A stretch of 64,000 nucleotides of DNA from Bacillota bacterium (GCA_023395595.1 JAEWYO010000042.1:17782-81781), one strand, 5' to 3'. Shown: positions 34,838-44,060, counted from the stretch's first letter. The notes: a model not told the origin generated them from the letters alone. Program-made: numbers and translations.

Positions 34838-35422
34838 TTGACCAAGAAGACTGACAAACACGAAACCGTTGACGAGACGATTCAGACGAACGCCGCCGAG
34901 AACACCGAGTCGGCCGTTGTGCAAGAGAACGCCGCCGAGCAGGACTCCTATACGCTCACAGCGGAAGAATTTGCGGCGGCAAAGGCACACATTGAGGCAA
35001 TCACCAAGGAGAAGGACGAGACCGTCACCCTCCTGCAGCGCATTCAGGCGGATTTTGACAACTTCCGCCGCAGAAACGCAAGCATTCGTCTCGATAGCTA
35101 TGAAGAAGGCAAGCGTGACACGGTGAAGGAACTCCTTCCCGCATTGGACAATCTCGATCGCGCTCTGGACGCAATCCCGGCAGAGAATGAAAGCCTGCGC
35201 GAAGGAATTGCGATGGTGCAGCGCCAAATGCTCGATTCACTCAAAAAGCTCGGGCTGGAAGAGATTGAAAACGACTGCAAATTTGACCCAACCAAGCATG
35301 AGGCGGTCATGCGCGAAAAGGTGGACGGCATGGAGAGCGGCGAGATCGTTGTGGTATTCCAGAAGGGATATCGCATGGGAGACCGCGTCATCCGGCACTG
35401 CATGGTGAAGGTCGCGGAGTAA
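34838..35422 (+). CDS. grpE: Nucleotide exchange factor GrpE
   Basis: GrpE, 194 residues from a TTG start with AAGGAGACAGG upstream; the open frame extends further 5' into hrcA, but that part has no family resemblance. An acidic, poorly conserved N terminus is followed by the long helix (about 45-100), FDNFRRR near residue 67 and the C-terminal beta wing ending GYRMGDRVIRHCMVKVA. It promotes ADP release from DnaK. It lies 55 bp after hrcA. Confidence 0.95.
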   Translation: MTKKTDKHETVDETIQTNAAENTESAVVQENAAEQDSYTLTAEEFAAAKAHIEAITKEKDETVTLLQRIQADFDNFRRRNASIRLDSYEEGKRDTVKELLPALDNLDRALDAIPAENESLREGIAMVQRQMLDSLKKLGLEEIENDCKFDPTKHEAVMREKVDGMESGEIVVVFQKGYRMGDRVIRHCMVKVAE

Positions 35423-35533
35423 AGTTTTTTGTTTTCAACCTTGATTGGAAACAGGTCATTACGAAATTGGAATTTTAAGTTTCAGTTTAAAATTTGAAAT
35501 AAACATTGATAGAATACTTGGAGGATACTACTT

Positions 35534-37381
35534 ATGGGCAAAATTATCGGCATCGACCTCGGCACGACCAACTCCTGTGTCGCCTTCCTTGAAGGCGGCG
35601 AACCGGTCGTCATCCCCAACTCCGAAGGCATGCGCACCACGCCTTCCGTGGTCGCGTTTAAAGACGGCGAGCGCATGGTTGGCAATATTGCAAAACGCCA
35701 GGCCATCACGAACCCGGATCGCACCATCGCGTCCATCAAGCGCGACATGGGCACGTCCCGCAAGGTGCACATTGAGGGCAAGGACTACACACCGCAGGAA
35801 ATCTCCGCGATGATCCTGCAAAAGCTCAAGACAGACGCGGAAGCCTATCTCGGCGAATCCGTGACGCAGGCGGTCATCACCGTTCCGGCGTACTTTACGG
35901 ACAGCCAGCGCCAGGCGACCAAAGACGCGGGCCGTATCGCGGGCCTTGAAGTCCTGCGCATCATCAACGAGCCGACGGCGGCAGCGCTCGCCTACGGCAT
36001 GGACAAAGAGAACAACCAGAAGATTCTGGTTTACGATCTCGGCGGCGGCACGTTTGACGTTTCGATCCTCGAAATCGGCGACGGCGTGTTCCAGGTTCTC
36101 GCAACCGCGGGCAACAACCGTCTTGGCGGCGACGACTTCGACCAGTTGATCATGGACTACATTGCCGAAGACTTCAAGAAGAACAACGGCATTGACCTGC
36201 GTCAGGACAAGATGGCGCTTCAGCGCCTGAAGGAAGCTTCCGAAAAGGCGAAGATCGACCTTTCCGGCGTTGCGCAGACCACGATCAACCTGCCGTTCAT
36301 CACGATGGACAAGTCGGGTCCGAAGCATCTTGACATCACCATCACTCGTGCGAAGTTCAACGAGCTGATCAACGATCTCGTCGAGCAGACCAGAACCCTC
36401 ATGCAGAAGTGCCTGAGCGACGCGGGTCTCTCCGCTTCTCAGGTGGACAAAGTCATCCTCGTCGGCGGTTCCTCCCGTATCCCGCTCGTGCAGGAAGTGG
36501 TCAAAAAGATCACCGGCAAAGAGCCCTTCAAGGGCATCAATCCGGACGAATGCGTTGCCATCGGCGCTTCCATTCAGGGCGGCGTGCTCGGCGGCGAAGT
36601 CAAGGACATCCTACTTCTGGACGTTACCCCGCTTTCCCTCGGCATCGAGACCGTTGGCGGCGTGTTCACGAAGCTGATTGAGCGCAACACCACGATCCCC
36701 ACGAAGAAGAGCCAAATCTTCTCCACCGCGGCGGACGGACAGACTAGCGTTGAAGTCCATGTACTCCAGGGTGAGCGCGGCATGGTGCAGGGCAACAAGA
36801 CCCTCGGCAGATTCCAGCTCACCGGCATTGCACCCGCGCCCCGCGGCGTGCCGCAGATTGAGGTCTCCTTTGACATCGACGCAAACGGCATCGTCCACGT
36901 GACGGCAAAAGACCTCGGCACCGGCAACCAGCAGAACGTGACCATCACCGCTTCGAGCAACCTCAACGAGGAAGAAATCAAACGCGCGGTCAGCGAAGCG
37001 GAGAAGTTTGCGGGCGAGGACATGAAGCGCAAAGAAGAAGTCGAAACCAGAAACCACGCGGATCAGCTGATCTACACCACCGAGCGCAGCCTCAAAGAGA
37101 TGGGCGACAAGATCGACGCTTCCGGCAAGGAGCAGATTGAAAAGTCCATCGCCGATCTCAAGAAGACCATCGAAGGCGGCGACGTGGAGATGATCAAGAC
37201 CGCGACGGAGAGCCTCACCGAAGTGAGCTACAGCGTCTTTGGTAAGGTCTATGAGCAGGCGCAGCAGCAGGCGGGCGGCGCCGGGTTTGACCCGAACGCG
37301 CAGGGCGGTTACACCGATCCCAACGCGGGCAAAGACAACGTGGTAGACGCGGATTACGAAGTCGTTGACGACAATAAGTAA
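35534..37381 (+). CDS. dnaK: Molecular chaperone DnaK
   Basis: Hsp70 of 615 residues. The ATPase domain opens with GKIIGIDLGTTNSCVA and contains VITVPAYF, the INEPTAAALAYG segment and the VGGSSRIP motif. The linker DVTPLSLGIET leads to the substrate-binding domain and lid. The tail ends in DADYEVVDD, the usual acidic bacterial terminus. The 24-residue insert of Gram-negative DnaK is missing from the ATPase domain, as in other Gram-positives. A TTGGAGGA ribosome site precedes the ATG; a 111-bp AT-rich gap separates it from grpE. Confidence 0.98.
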   Translation: MGKIIGIDLGTTNSCVAFLEGGEPVVIPNSEGMRTTPSVVAFKDGERMVGNIAKRQAITNPDRTIASIKRDMGTSRKVHIEGKDYTPQEISAMILQKLKTDAEAYLGESVTQAVITVPAYFTDSQRQATKDAGRIAGLEVLRIINEPTAAALAYGMDKENNQKILVYDLGGGTFDVSILEIGDGVFQVLATAGNNRLGGDDFDQLIMDYIAEDFKKNNGIDLRQDKMALQRLKEASEKAKIDLSGVAQTTINLPFITMDKSGPKHLDITITRAKFNELINDLVEQTRTLMQKCLSDAGLSASQVDKVILVGGSSRIPLVQEVVKKITGKEPFKGINPDECVAIGASIQGGVLGGEVKDILLLDVTPLSLGIETVGGVFTKLIERNTTIPTKKSQIFSTAADGQTSVEVHVLQGERGMVQGNKTLGRFQLTGIAPAPRGVPQIEVSFDIDANGIVHVTAKDLGTGNQQNVTITASSNLNEEEIKRAVSEAEKFAGEDMKRKEEVETRNHADQLIYTTERSLKEMGDKIDASGKEQIEKSIADLKKTIEGGDVEMIKTATESLTEVSYSVFGKVYEQAQQQAGGAGFDPNAQGGYTDPNAGKDNVVDADYEVVDDNK

Positions 37382-37420
37382 TTCAAATCCTCCCGCGAAG
37401 AAAACAAAATAAACCAGCAG

Positions 37421-37450
37421 GGAGGCGCAACAAAGGCTTGCGCCTCCTTG
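37421..37450 (+). terminator. Terminator or attenuator between dnaK and dnaJ
   Basis: GGAGGCGCAA (37421-37430) pairs perfectly with TTGCGCCTCC (37438-37447) across a 7-nt loop, followed by TTGT. The poor T tract suggests partial read-through to dnaJ. Confidence 0.6.
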
Positions 37451-37533
37451 TCGGAATCATTGATCTATTGCGATATTGTGGAAACCGGGGAGCGAGGAAA
37501 AAAGTGCGCTTCCCGATAGAGAGGTGACGGGCG

Positions 37534-38679
37534 TTGGCAGATAAACGCGATTATTACGAGATATTGGGTGTGAGTAAAACCGCGACGGAGAGCGAAATCA
37601 AAAGCGCGTTCCGCAAGAAAGCGAAGGAGTGCCACCCCGACCTGCATCCCGGCGACAAAGCCAAGGAAGCACAGTTTAAGGAACTCAACGAAGCGGCGGA
37701 AATTCTCTCCGACGCGGACAAGCGCGCGAAGTATGATCAGTTTGGCCACGCGGCATTCGACCCCAGCATGGGCGGGCAGGACCCGTTTGCGGGCGGCGGA
37801 TTCGGCGGGTTTGGCGACTTTGGCGATATTCTGGGTCAAATGTTCGGCGGCGGATTCGGCGGATTCGGCGGCGGGCAAACGCGAAACGGCCCGATCCCGG
37901 GCGACGATTTGCGCTACAACCTGACGATTACGTTTGAAGAAGCGGCGTTCGGGGTCGAGAAAGAGATCACGATCCCGCGCGAAGAAACTTGCGAAACCTG
38001 CCACGGTTCCGGCGCGAAACCGGGCACCGAACCCGTGACCTGCAAAACCTGCAACGGCACGGGACAGGTACGCACACAGCAGAGCACGATTTTGGGTTCC
38101 TTTACCTCTACGCGCCCGTGCAGCAACTGCAAAGGCACGGGCAAAGTGATTGCAGACCCCTGCGCGGATTGCCGCGGAACAGGCCGTGTGCGCAAAAACC
38201 TCAAGAAGACGGTTAAGATTCCCGCCGGAATCGACAATGGCCAGAGCCTCTGCCTGCGCGGCATGGGCAGCGCGGGGCACAAAGGCGGACCAAACGGTGA
38301 CCTGTATGTGACCATCAGCGTGCGCTCTCACCGGCAGTTCACGAGAAAAGGCTTTGATCTCTATCTGGAGATGCCGATTTCGTACACTATGGCGACACTT
38401 GGCGGAAGCCTGACGGTGCCGACGCTCAAAGAAAGCGTCAAGTATCAGATTCCAGCCGGAACGCAGACGGGCTCAACCTATCGTTTGCGGGAGCAGGGCA
38501 TACAGCGGCTCAACGCGAGCGGCAAAGGCGACCTACTGGTCACTGTAACCGTCGAGGTGCCAAAGCATCTGACGGACGAGCAGAAGAAGCTGCTGGAGCA
38601 GCTCGCTGAAACGTTCGGCGAAGGCGCGGAAGGCAGACCCGGCAAGAAGAGTTTCGGACGCAACGGCTCGAAGAAGTAA
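37534..38679 (+). CDS. dnaJ: Chaperone protein DnaJ
   Basis: Type I Hsp40 of 381 residues from a TTG start with GAGAGGTGA upstream. The J domain (DYYEILGVSK, HPD at about 35-37) stimulates DnaK ATPase. The Gly/Phe-rich region is long (FGGFGDFGDILGQMFGG). Four zinc-binding CxxCxGxG repeats follow (CETCHGSG, CKTCNGTG, CSNCKGTG, CADCRGTG), then the two C-terminal substrate domains. Last gene of the heat-shock operon. Confidence 0.97.
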   Translation: MADKRDYYEILGVSKTATESEIKSAFRKKAKECHPDLHPGDKAKEAQFKELNEAAEILSDADKRAKYDQFGHAAFDPSMGGQDPFAGGGFGGFGDFGDILGQMFGGGFGGFGGGQTRNGPIPGDDLRYNLTITFEEAAFGVEKEITIPREETCETCHGSGAKPGTEPVTCKTCNGTGQVRTQQSTILGSFTSTRPCSNCKGTGKVIADPCADCRGTGRVRKNLKKTVKIPAGIDNGQSLCLRGMGSAGHKGGPNGDLYVTISVRSHRQFTRKGFDLYLEMPISYTMATLGGSLTVPTLKESVKYQIPAGTQTGSTYRLREQGIQRLNASGKGDLLVTVTVEVPKHLTDEQKKLLEQLAETFGEGAEGRPGKKSFGRNGSKK

Positions 38680-38702
38680 AACAAAATCTGCGCACTAAAA
38701 GC

Positions 38703-38734
38703 ACAGCCTCCTTGACTCGAATCAGGGAGGCTGT
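38703..38734. terminator. Bidirectional terminator after dnaJ
   Basis: ACAGCCTCC (38703-38711) pairs with GGAGGCTGT (38726-38734), with inner TGA/TCA pairing, followed by TTGTT; it lies between convergent dnaJ and the flippase-like gene. Confidence 0.7.
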
Positions 38735-38769
38735 TTGTTAACGTATTCTATTGTGTGGTTGCTGTGTGA

Positions 38770-39906
38770 TTACGACTCGATTTCCGCTTGCGGCATTGCC
38801 GGTTTTGGCAGGTGCTTTTGTCGATAGGAGAGCACGAGCTGCATCGCAAGAGAGACAAGACCGCTGAGAATCAGAATGAAATAGAAGCTTGCTACGCGGC
38901 TGAGCAGCATCGCGGGCACGATGATCGAGCTGTGAAACAGCACCCGGAAGAGCTGGACAAAGCCGCTTTCGCTTGCGCCGGCCGAGCCGGGAATCGGCAG
39001 AAAGCAGACCGCAAGGTACAGCACGGATTGCAGCGCGATAAAATCGATCATTCCAAACGCGGTCAGATGGAACGCACGATAGATGAAATACGGAATCACG
39101 AACTGACTGCCAAGCAGGAGCATGTAGGCGACCAACTCGGCGACCAGAAGCCACTTGTGCGCCTTGAATACCTCTGCGCCTTTTTGATACAGCGCAATCT
39201 GTTCGGACACGCGCTTTTCAATTTTCTCCGGATGCTTCACGATGCGAATTTTGGTCAAAAGCCCGATCACTTTGTGCACGATGCGTCCGGCAAAGTTCTT
39301 CGAGAACATGGCAAAGAGCAGAAACAGAATGAGTCCAATATTGATCAGCGAGCCCAAGATAAACAGCCAGAGGAATCCGCCGAGGTTATCGAGGATCAAA
39401 CCCGCGCGAAACGGGAACAGCACAGTTGGAATCAACAGCACCACAAGCTGATGCGCCGCGTTGACCAGCAGGAGCGAGAGGGACGCATAGGACACATCGA
39501 CCCCATAGGACAGCATGTAGTAGAGCTGCATCGGCTGGCCTGCAATTCCAGCGGGTGTGACGGAGGTGTAATACTGCCCGATAAAGCCAAAGCCGATGTT
39601 GCGCGAAAGCGAAATCGGTTTTCCATAGAGCACGCGAAGCGCCAGATGCAGCGCGACGCCGAACATCAGAGAGGCAAAGACGGACGCACCCAGCGCACCG
39701 GCAAGCCACAGCGGATCGCACGACTGCACAGCAGACCAAATTTCACCAATCGACGTGTCGCGGAAGATGACATACAGCGTCACGGCGATCAACGCCAGCA
39801 TTAAGAGCATGCTCAAGACACGCAGTCGCTTGCTGCTCTTGCTATTTTTCCCGTTTTCGGGTGTTGCAGCGCTCTCTGGCGCTTTTTCATTCACTATTTC
39901 ATTCAT
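38770..39906 (-). CDS. Lysylphosphatidylglycerol synthetase TM-region / UPF0104 flippase-like protein
   Basis: Integral membrane protein of 378 residues with about eight hydrophobic segments matching the AglD/MprF N-terminal (UPF0104) family: YYTSVTPAGIAGQPMQLYYM and CFLPIPGSAGASESGF are its characteristic patches. Relatives flip lipids or transfer glycosyl/aminoacyl lipids; the catalytic aminoacyl-transferase domain of MprF is absent, so a flippase-like role is more likely. The N terminus is charged and cytoplasmic. It appears to be a single gene. Confidence 0.85.
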   Translation of the reverse strand: MNEIVNEKAPESAATPENGKNSKSSKRLRVLSMLLMLALIAVTLYVIFRDTSIGEIWSAVQSCDPLWLAGALGASVFASLMFGVALHLALRVLYGKPISLSRNIGFGFIGQYYTSVTPAGIAGQPMQLYYMLSYGVDVSYASLSLLLVNAAHQLVVLLIPTVLFPFRAGLILDNLGGFLWLFILGSLINIGLILFLLFAMFSKNFAGRIVHKVIGLLTKIRIVKHPEKIEKRVSEQIALYQKGAEVFKAHKWLLVAELVAYMLLLGSQFVIPYFIYRAFHLTAFGMIDFIALQSVLYLAVCFLPIPGSAGASESGFVQLFRVLFHSSIIVPAMLLSRVASFYFILILSGLVSLAMQLVLSYRQKHLPKPAMPQAEIES

Positions 39907-40036
39907 CCTTCAAATCATACTAGAAAGAATCATATATTGCCATCGTCAGAATGGGCTAAAACGTGAACTTATCATGAAGCACAATTTGATTCTGCACAAT
40001 TCTGAACAACATGTCCGAAAAAGTGGTGCATCACAG

Positions 40037-40057
40037 AAAAAAACGCCCAAGCGGGCG
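40037..40057 (-). terminator. Terminator after the YjbR-like gene
   Basis: On the minus strand CGCCC-GCTT-GGGCG is followed by T7. Confidence 0.85.
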
Positions 40058-40075
40058 GTAGGAATTGCTTCAATA

Positions 40076-40435
40076 TTACAGCGCGCGGATTTCCGCCTGC
40101 GCTTTTTTGCTGAGTGTGCCGAGTGTGGTTGTATAGCCGTTGTCCAGCATGGCGCGGGCAACGTCGTCCGGCACATCGCTATCCAGAAAGAGGGAACTCC
40201 AGTGGTTCTTGTCGGTATAGTATCCCGGGATGATGTCGCCGGGATATTGCGCGCGCAGGAGCTCGGAAAATGCGGGTTCAAGTTTGACTGTCAGAAGCGG
40301 TCTTCCATCCTTGTATTCGCCGATCATGGCGAATATCTTGCCACCGATGCGTTGTACATCGGAATTCCAAATGACCTTAAACTCCTGTGTCACTCCCTGC
40401 ATTTGCCCGCAATAGTCATGCATCCAGTCTTTCAT
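40076..40435 (-). CDS. MmcQ/YjbR family protein
   Basis: Small cytoplasmic protein of 119 residues of the MmcQ/YjbR family (DUF419). The family pattern is visible: FKVIWNSDVQRIGGKIFAMIG, then LTVKLEP and the PGYYTDKNHWSSLFLD segment. The fold resembles a double-wing DNA-binding domain, but no function is proven. An AAGGAGAA site precedes the ATG. It follows the methyltransferase gene on the same strand after 25 bp, so the two are probably co-transcribed. Confidence 0.88.
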   Translation of the reverse strand: MKDWMHDYCGQMQGVTQEFKVIWNSDVQRIGGKIFAMIGEYKDGRPLLTVKLEPAFSELLRAQYPGDIIPGYYTDKNHWSSLFLDSDVPDDVARAMLDNGYTTTLGTLSKKAQAEIRAL

Positions 40436-40460
40436 ACGTTCTCCTTACAGATCCAATCAT

Positions 40461-41651
40461 TCAAATGCGAAAAAATGCTGTGTGACCAAGCGCGTCTACA
40501 ATTTCAAGCACAGGGTCTTCGATATCGCCAACCGGAAGCAGCAGCGGAAGTTTTGGCTTGCAGTCGGTCGAGACGGGACGAAACTCGCCGGATTGTACAG
40601 TGCCAATCGCTGCGTAGACCAGCGGGTAGGCTGGGGTAAAGGATGCCTCCTCAAGCAGAAGCATCGCCGCGCCGCGCTGTGTTACGCGCTTTGCTGTGAC
40701 CGTTGCGGGTGTTTCATCCGCCGGATAGCGCAGCACGAGCTCGTGTTCGCCTTCCAAAATGGAATGTGTGCTGGCGGATTTGAGCTGCCGCGCGCGCAGG
40801 GTATACTGCGCGAGGGGAGAAGCATCTAGCGCGAGAAACCGTCTGCCGAGTTTGCTGGCGGCGGCTGCGGTCGTCCCGCTACCCGAAAACAGGTCGCAGA
40901 CGAGATCGCCCGGCTGGGACGAGGCGAGAATCACGCGGTTGAGCAGCGCCTCCGGCTTTTGCGTGGCATAACCCACGCGCTCCGTGTCTTTTTGCTGGAG
41001 GTGCTCGATGTCGTCCCAAACATCGCTTGGAAACATAGGAGTATCCTCATAATAGGTGTAGATTTTTCCAGCGGAGCGGATGGTGAAGCAGATGCGCCCG
41101 TCCTCATCGATAAAGCGCTTCATGTGGTTGCGCTTCTCCGGCCCGCGCGGGCGGCTGACGGCGTTGATGTTGAAATATACCTTTGCGCTTTTTCGATAGA
41201 AAAGAATCGTGTCGTGCTTGCGTGGATAATAGCGCGTGGCTCTGCCGCCGGATTTGTAGCACCAGGCGATCTCGTTCATGAAGTTTTGCGCGCCGAAGAG
41301 TTCGTCCAGCAGAAACCGGAGTTTATAGCTCATGCGATAGTCCACATGCAGATACAGCGAACCGCTTGGGCAGAGCAGCTCCCGCGCGCCGGAAAGCACG
41401 CGGCGCATCCACGCAAGATAAGCGGTTTCTTCCATGTCGTCGGCATACGTCGGCAGAGTGAGTGTGCCTTTCCCGGTGCCGAGTTTGCTGCGGAAGGTGT
41501 CTCCCGTGCCAAACGGCGGGTCGAGATAGACCACCTGCACGCGCCCGCGATAGTCGGCAAGGAGCGAATCAAGCGCTTCTTCCGCTCGGGCAAGGAAAAA
41601 CTCACCGGGACCGCCGTTTGCGTGCCGTTCGCTGGTGCAGAAAATGCGCAT
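40461..41651 (-). CDS. Orphan DNA (adenine-N6 or cytosine-N4) methyltransferase
   Basis: SAM-dependent DNA methyltransferase of 396 residues. Catalytic motif IV DPPF is at 44-47 and the SAM-binding motif I DLFSGSGTT at 253-261, the beta-class order (IV before I). TQKPEALL (230-237) is also typical. Residues ~290-396 form an extra C-terminal region I do not recognise. No restriction endonuclease or specificity subunit is encoded nearby, so it is a solitary enzyme, perhaps epigenetic. Base specificity cannot be read from the DPPF motif with certainty. A GGAGGATATGGC site precedes the ATG; the GntR gene lies 63 bp upstream on the same strand. Confidence 0.88.
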   Translation of the reverse strand: MRIFCTSERHANGGPGEFFLARAEEALDSLLADYRGRVQVVYLDPPFGTGDTFRSKLGTGKGTLTLPTYADDMEETAYLAWMRRVLSGARELLCPSGSLYLHVDYRMSYKLRFLLDELFGAQNFMNEIAWCYKSGGRATRYYPRKHDTILFYRKSAKVYFNINAVSRPRGPEKRNHMKRFIDEDGRICFTIRSAGKIYTYYEDTPMFPSDVWDDIEHLQQKDTERVGYATQKPEALLNRVILASSQPGDLVCDLFSGSGTTAAAASKLGRRFLALDASPLAQYTLRARQLKSASTHSILEGEHELVLRYPADETPATVTAKRVTQRGAAMLLLEEASFTPAYPLVYAAIGTVQSGEFRPVSTDCKPKLPLLLPVGDIEDPVLEIVDALGHTAFFRI

Positions 41652-41714
41652 GCCATATCCTCCCGCTGGATCGTTGGAGTGGGTTGAGCAAGAAAAAAGC
41701 GGGAGAGAAGATGG

Positions 41715-42368
41715 CTATTCGCTCATCTTGTTTCCCGCCGCGATGGCAACGTGTGCTTCCATGTGCTCTTTTGCCGCCTGCGCGTCGCGGTTTTCAATCG
41801 CCTGATAGATGCTCAGGTGTTCGGCGAGTGAGTTCGGCGCGCGATCTGGCAGCGTCAGAGAACTCTGGCGCGCTTTGCGGATGTTGTGGTGTAGCGACGC
41901 GAGGATGTGCCGGATGGTTCGGCTGCCGCTGGCTTCGTAGATCAGCTCGTGGAAGCGGGTATCGAGTGCGACAAGATGCGCAATGTCGTTCTTTGCGGTG
42001 TAAAACTCCATGAGCTCCACAACCTCGCGCAGCTCCTTGAGCTGCTCATCGCTCACACGCTGTGCCGCCCAGAAGGCGGCCTGACCTTCGAGCAGGTGCC
42101 GAATCGTGGAAACATCCTGCAGGTCCTCGTTGGTAAAGCTTTTAACCACGACGCCGCGGTTTGGGTGCGAGGAGACTAGGTCTTCGAGCTCAAGCTGCTT
42201 GAGTGCTTCGCGCACTGGGGTGCGGCTCACACCGAGCTCTTCTGCAATCTTCATTTCAATCAGACAATCGCCCGTCTGATAGCGCCCTTCGGCAATCCCG
42301 TCCCGTAAAAAGCGGTACACTTTTTCGGAAAGCGAGCCGTAGTCTTTATTCTCATAAAATCCGTTCAT
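41715..42368 (-). CDS. GntR family regulator (FCD/FadR subfamily)
   Basis: Regulator of 217 residues. An N-terminal GntR winged helix-turn-helix (SLSEKVYRFLRDGIAEG, LGVSRTPVREALKQLE) is joined to an FCD ligand-binding domain with the metal-binding Asp/His pattern (LDTRFHELIYEASG, ASLHHNIR, EHLSIYQAIENRD, EHMEAHV). Such regulators sense small organic acids. The ATG at 42368 is preferred over one 39 bp upstream because GntR proteins start close to the helix-turn-helix and an AAGAGAG site lies before it. A palindrome TTGTATACAA lies upstream at 42483-42492. No catabolic operon is adjacent, so its target is unclear. Confidence 0.88.
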   Translation of the reverse strand: MNGFYENKDYGSLSEKVYRFLRDGIAEGRYQTGDCLIEMKIAEELGVSRTPVREALKQLELEDLVSSHPNRGVVVKSFTNEDLQDVSTIRHLLEGQAAFWAAQRVSDEQLKELREVVELMEFYTAKNDIAHLVALDTRFHELIYEASGSRTIRHILASLHHNIRKARQSSLTLPDRAPNSLAEHLSIYQAIENRDAQAAKEHMEAHVAIAAGNKMSE

Positions 42369-42482
42369 GTTTCTCTCTTTCGCGGCGCAGAAAAGATGCG
42401 CACGCATTTCGATGGAAAAGAGGAATTGTCGCTCTCAATTCCTGTGTACAGTGTATCGTTTTTGGGCTGAAAATACAAGCGT

Positions 42483-42492
42483 TTGTATACAA
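42483..42492. promoter_or_regulatory. Candidate GntR/FCD operator
   Basis: TTGTATACAA is a perfect 10-bp palindrome about 115 bp upstream of the GntR start codon, within an AT-rich stretch. FCD-type GntR regulators commonly bind TNGTNNNACNA-like palindromes, so autoregulation is plausible. Confidence 0.5.
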
Positions 42493-42775
42493 ATATACAA
42501 TGAAACAATCCGGATGTGCAGCCGGCGCAGGATGCCGGATCGACGGGGAATGCAGATACACCATCATTTTTGAAAAATCCGGCAAAAAAGGTTGCTTTTA
42601 TACACATTCCTGCGTATACTTGCAAAGCGTTCGCGTGTATAGCGCGCGTCTCTATGCGGACAAAATTTGTGTGAGAACTCATTTGCCGCCGAGATAAACG
42701 GCGTTGAAAAGCGCAATTGCCATCAATCCGACGCAAAGCGTTCACGCGCGGGTAACATGGCGGGAGCTTTGCATA

Positions 42776-42804
42776 TTTACAGAACACCCTGCATGCGATA
42801 TAAT
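42776..42804 (+). promoter_or_regulatory. Strong sigma-A promoter for asp23
   Basis: TTTACA (42776-42781) and TATAAT (42799-42804), 17 bp apart, 29 bp before the start codon. Confidence 0.8.
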
Positions 42805-42833
42805 TTTTGGTAAGAAAGAATGGAGGTGTGCTT

Positions 42834-43334
42834 ATGTCTGAAGAAAAAAAGGCCAGCACCGAAGTTTCCAAAACCGAAGTTTCCAAGGTTGAAGCGGAGG
42901 GCGGGCGTATCATTTTTGCGGACGAAGTCGTCGCGACCATCGCATCCCTTGCGGTGAGCGATGTAGAAGGCGTTGCTTCCCTGACGGGCGGCATGGTCGA
43001 AGGCATCACCGAGATGCTCGGCAAAAAGAATTTGACCAAGGGCGTGAAGGTCGAGGTCGGCACGGAAGAAGCCGCAATCGATGTTTCCGTCAGCATTCGT
43101 TTCGGATACAAGATCAAAGAAGTCTGCGAAAAGATTCAGGCGGCTGTGAAGAGCGCAATCGAGAACATGACCGGCCTTCGCGTTGTGGAAATCAACGTGT
43201 TTGTGCAGAGCGTCGTGTTTGAGCCGGGCGAGGGCAACGCCCGCGCGGCAAAGCAGAAGGAAAAGCCGAAGGAGAAGGAAGTACAACCCGTTACGGCGGA
43301 GATCGTGGAACCCGAACCGCCGCGCGTGAAGTAA
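42834..43334 (+). CDS. Asp23/Gls24 family envelope stress protein
   Basis: Protein of 166 residues with an Asp23 domain (IIFADEVVATIASLAVSDVEGVASLTGG, VEVGTEEAAIDVSVSIRFGYKI, GLRVVEINVFVQSVVF) between charged tails. In Staphylococcus the protein coats the membrane through AmaP, and loss triggers cell-wall stress; AmaP-like and DUF2273 genes follow here in the expected order. The ATG at 42834 follows GGAGGTG; the open frame begins nine codons earlier without support. Confidence 0.92.
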   Translation: MSEEKKASTEVSKTEVSKVEAEGGRIIFADEVVATIASLAVSDVEGVASLTGGMVEGITEMLGKKNLTKGVKVEVGTEEAAIDVSVSIRFGYKIKEVCEKIQAAVKSAIENMTGLRVVEINVFVQSVVFEPGEGNARAAKQKEKPKEKEVQPVTAEIVEPEPPRVK

Positions 43335-43477
43335 TTCCTTTGAGCAAGAAACAACCCGTATACGGGCGGATTTGGTTCCGCCCGTTTTACGGAGCGCGCG
43401 AGCCGTTCGCGCCTATTGCACCGTCAATCTTGCCGCAGCTTTGAGCACGCGGTATACGAAAAGGAGTTTTCGAGCTT

Positions 43478-44050
43478 ATGAAACTCAAGTTTTTCGATCG
43501 GTTACTCTTGGGCATCCTGCTGATTGCGGCAATCCTGGTGTCGTTTGTGCTCTTTGGCATTGCGGCAAACATCATTACGCAAGAGATGGTCGATAATTTT
43601 GTTGGCCTCTTCTATATGTTCCGTGAGAATGCGCTGATTTTGGCGGGCTGCGGACTGGTGCTGCTGCTGATCTGCGTCAAGCTGCTCTTTGCAGGTAGGG
43701 GCAAAAAGGCGGATGTCCGCCCGGCCTCCGCGCTGATGAAGCAGACGGAGCTTGGCGGCACCTATATCGCGCTGGAAGCCATCGACAGCATGGTTCAGAA
43801 GCACTGCCGTGCAGTCCCGCGGGTGAAGGACGTCCACACCACGCTGCAATCGACGGAGACCGGCGTTACCGTCGGCATTCGTCTCTGCGTCCTGCCGGAT
43901 ACCGACGTGGTCACGCTTTCTAGCGAACTGCAAAAATCGCTCAAAGAGAACGTGGAATCGCTCACGGGCATCCATGTAAACGAAATCGGCGTGTTGGTGG
44001 AAAGCGCGGCGCCTGTCGCAGCGACGACCGCCGTATCCCGCGCGGAGTGA
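43478..44050 (+). CDS. amaP: Alkaline shock response membrane anchor protein AmaP
   Basis: Protein of 190 residues with two hydrophobic segments (about 10-33 and 52-71) followed by a cytoplasmic Asp23-like domain (LGGTYIALEAIDSMVQKHC, VTVGIRLCVLPDTDV, LTGIHVNEIGVLVES). AmaP tethers Asp23 to the membrane. It lies 143 bp after the asp23-type gene and 10 bp before the DUF2273 gene; an AAGGAG site precedes the ATG. Confidence 0.85.
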   Translation: MKLKFFDRLLLGILLIAAILVSFVLFGIAANIITQEMVDNFVGLFYMFRENALILAGCGLVLLLICVKLLFAGRGKKADVRPASALMKQTELGGTYIALEAIDSMVQKHCRAVPRVKDVHTTLQSTETGVTVGIRLCVLPDTDVVTLSSELQKSLKENVESLTGIHVNEIGVLVESAAPVAATTAVSRAE

Positions 44051-44060
44051 GGCAAGAGCG

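Larger units (their letters stand above)
42369..42833. other. Intergenic region between GntR and asp23 genes
   Basis: These 465 bp carry no convincing gene. They hold the TTGTATACAA palindrome near the GntR start, scattered GTATAC-like stretches (for example 42614-42619), and the asp23 promoter at the right end. In other Clostridia spoIIIA or accBC genes often sit on this side of asp23; none is present. Confidence 0.5.
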
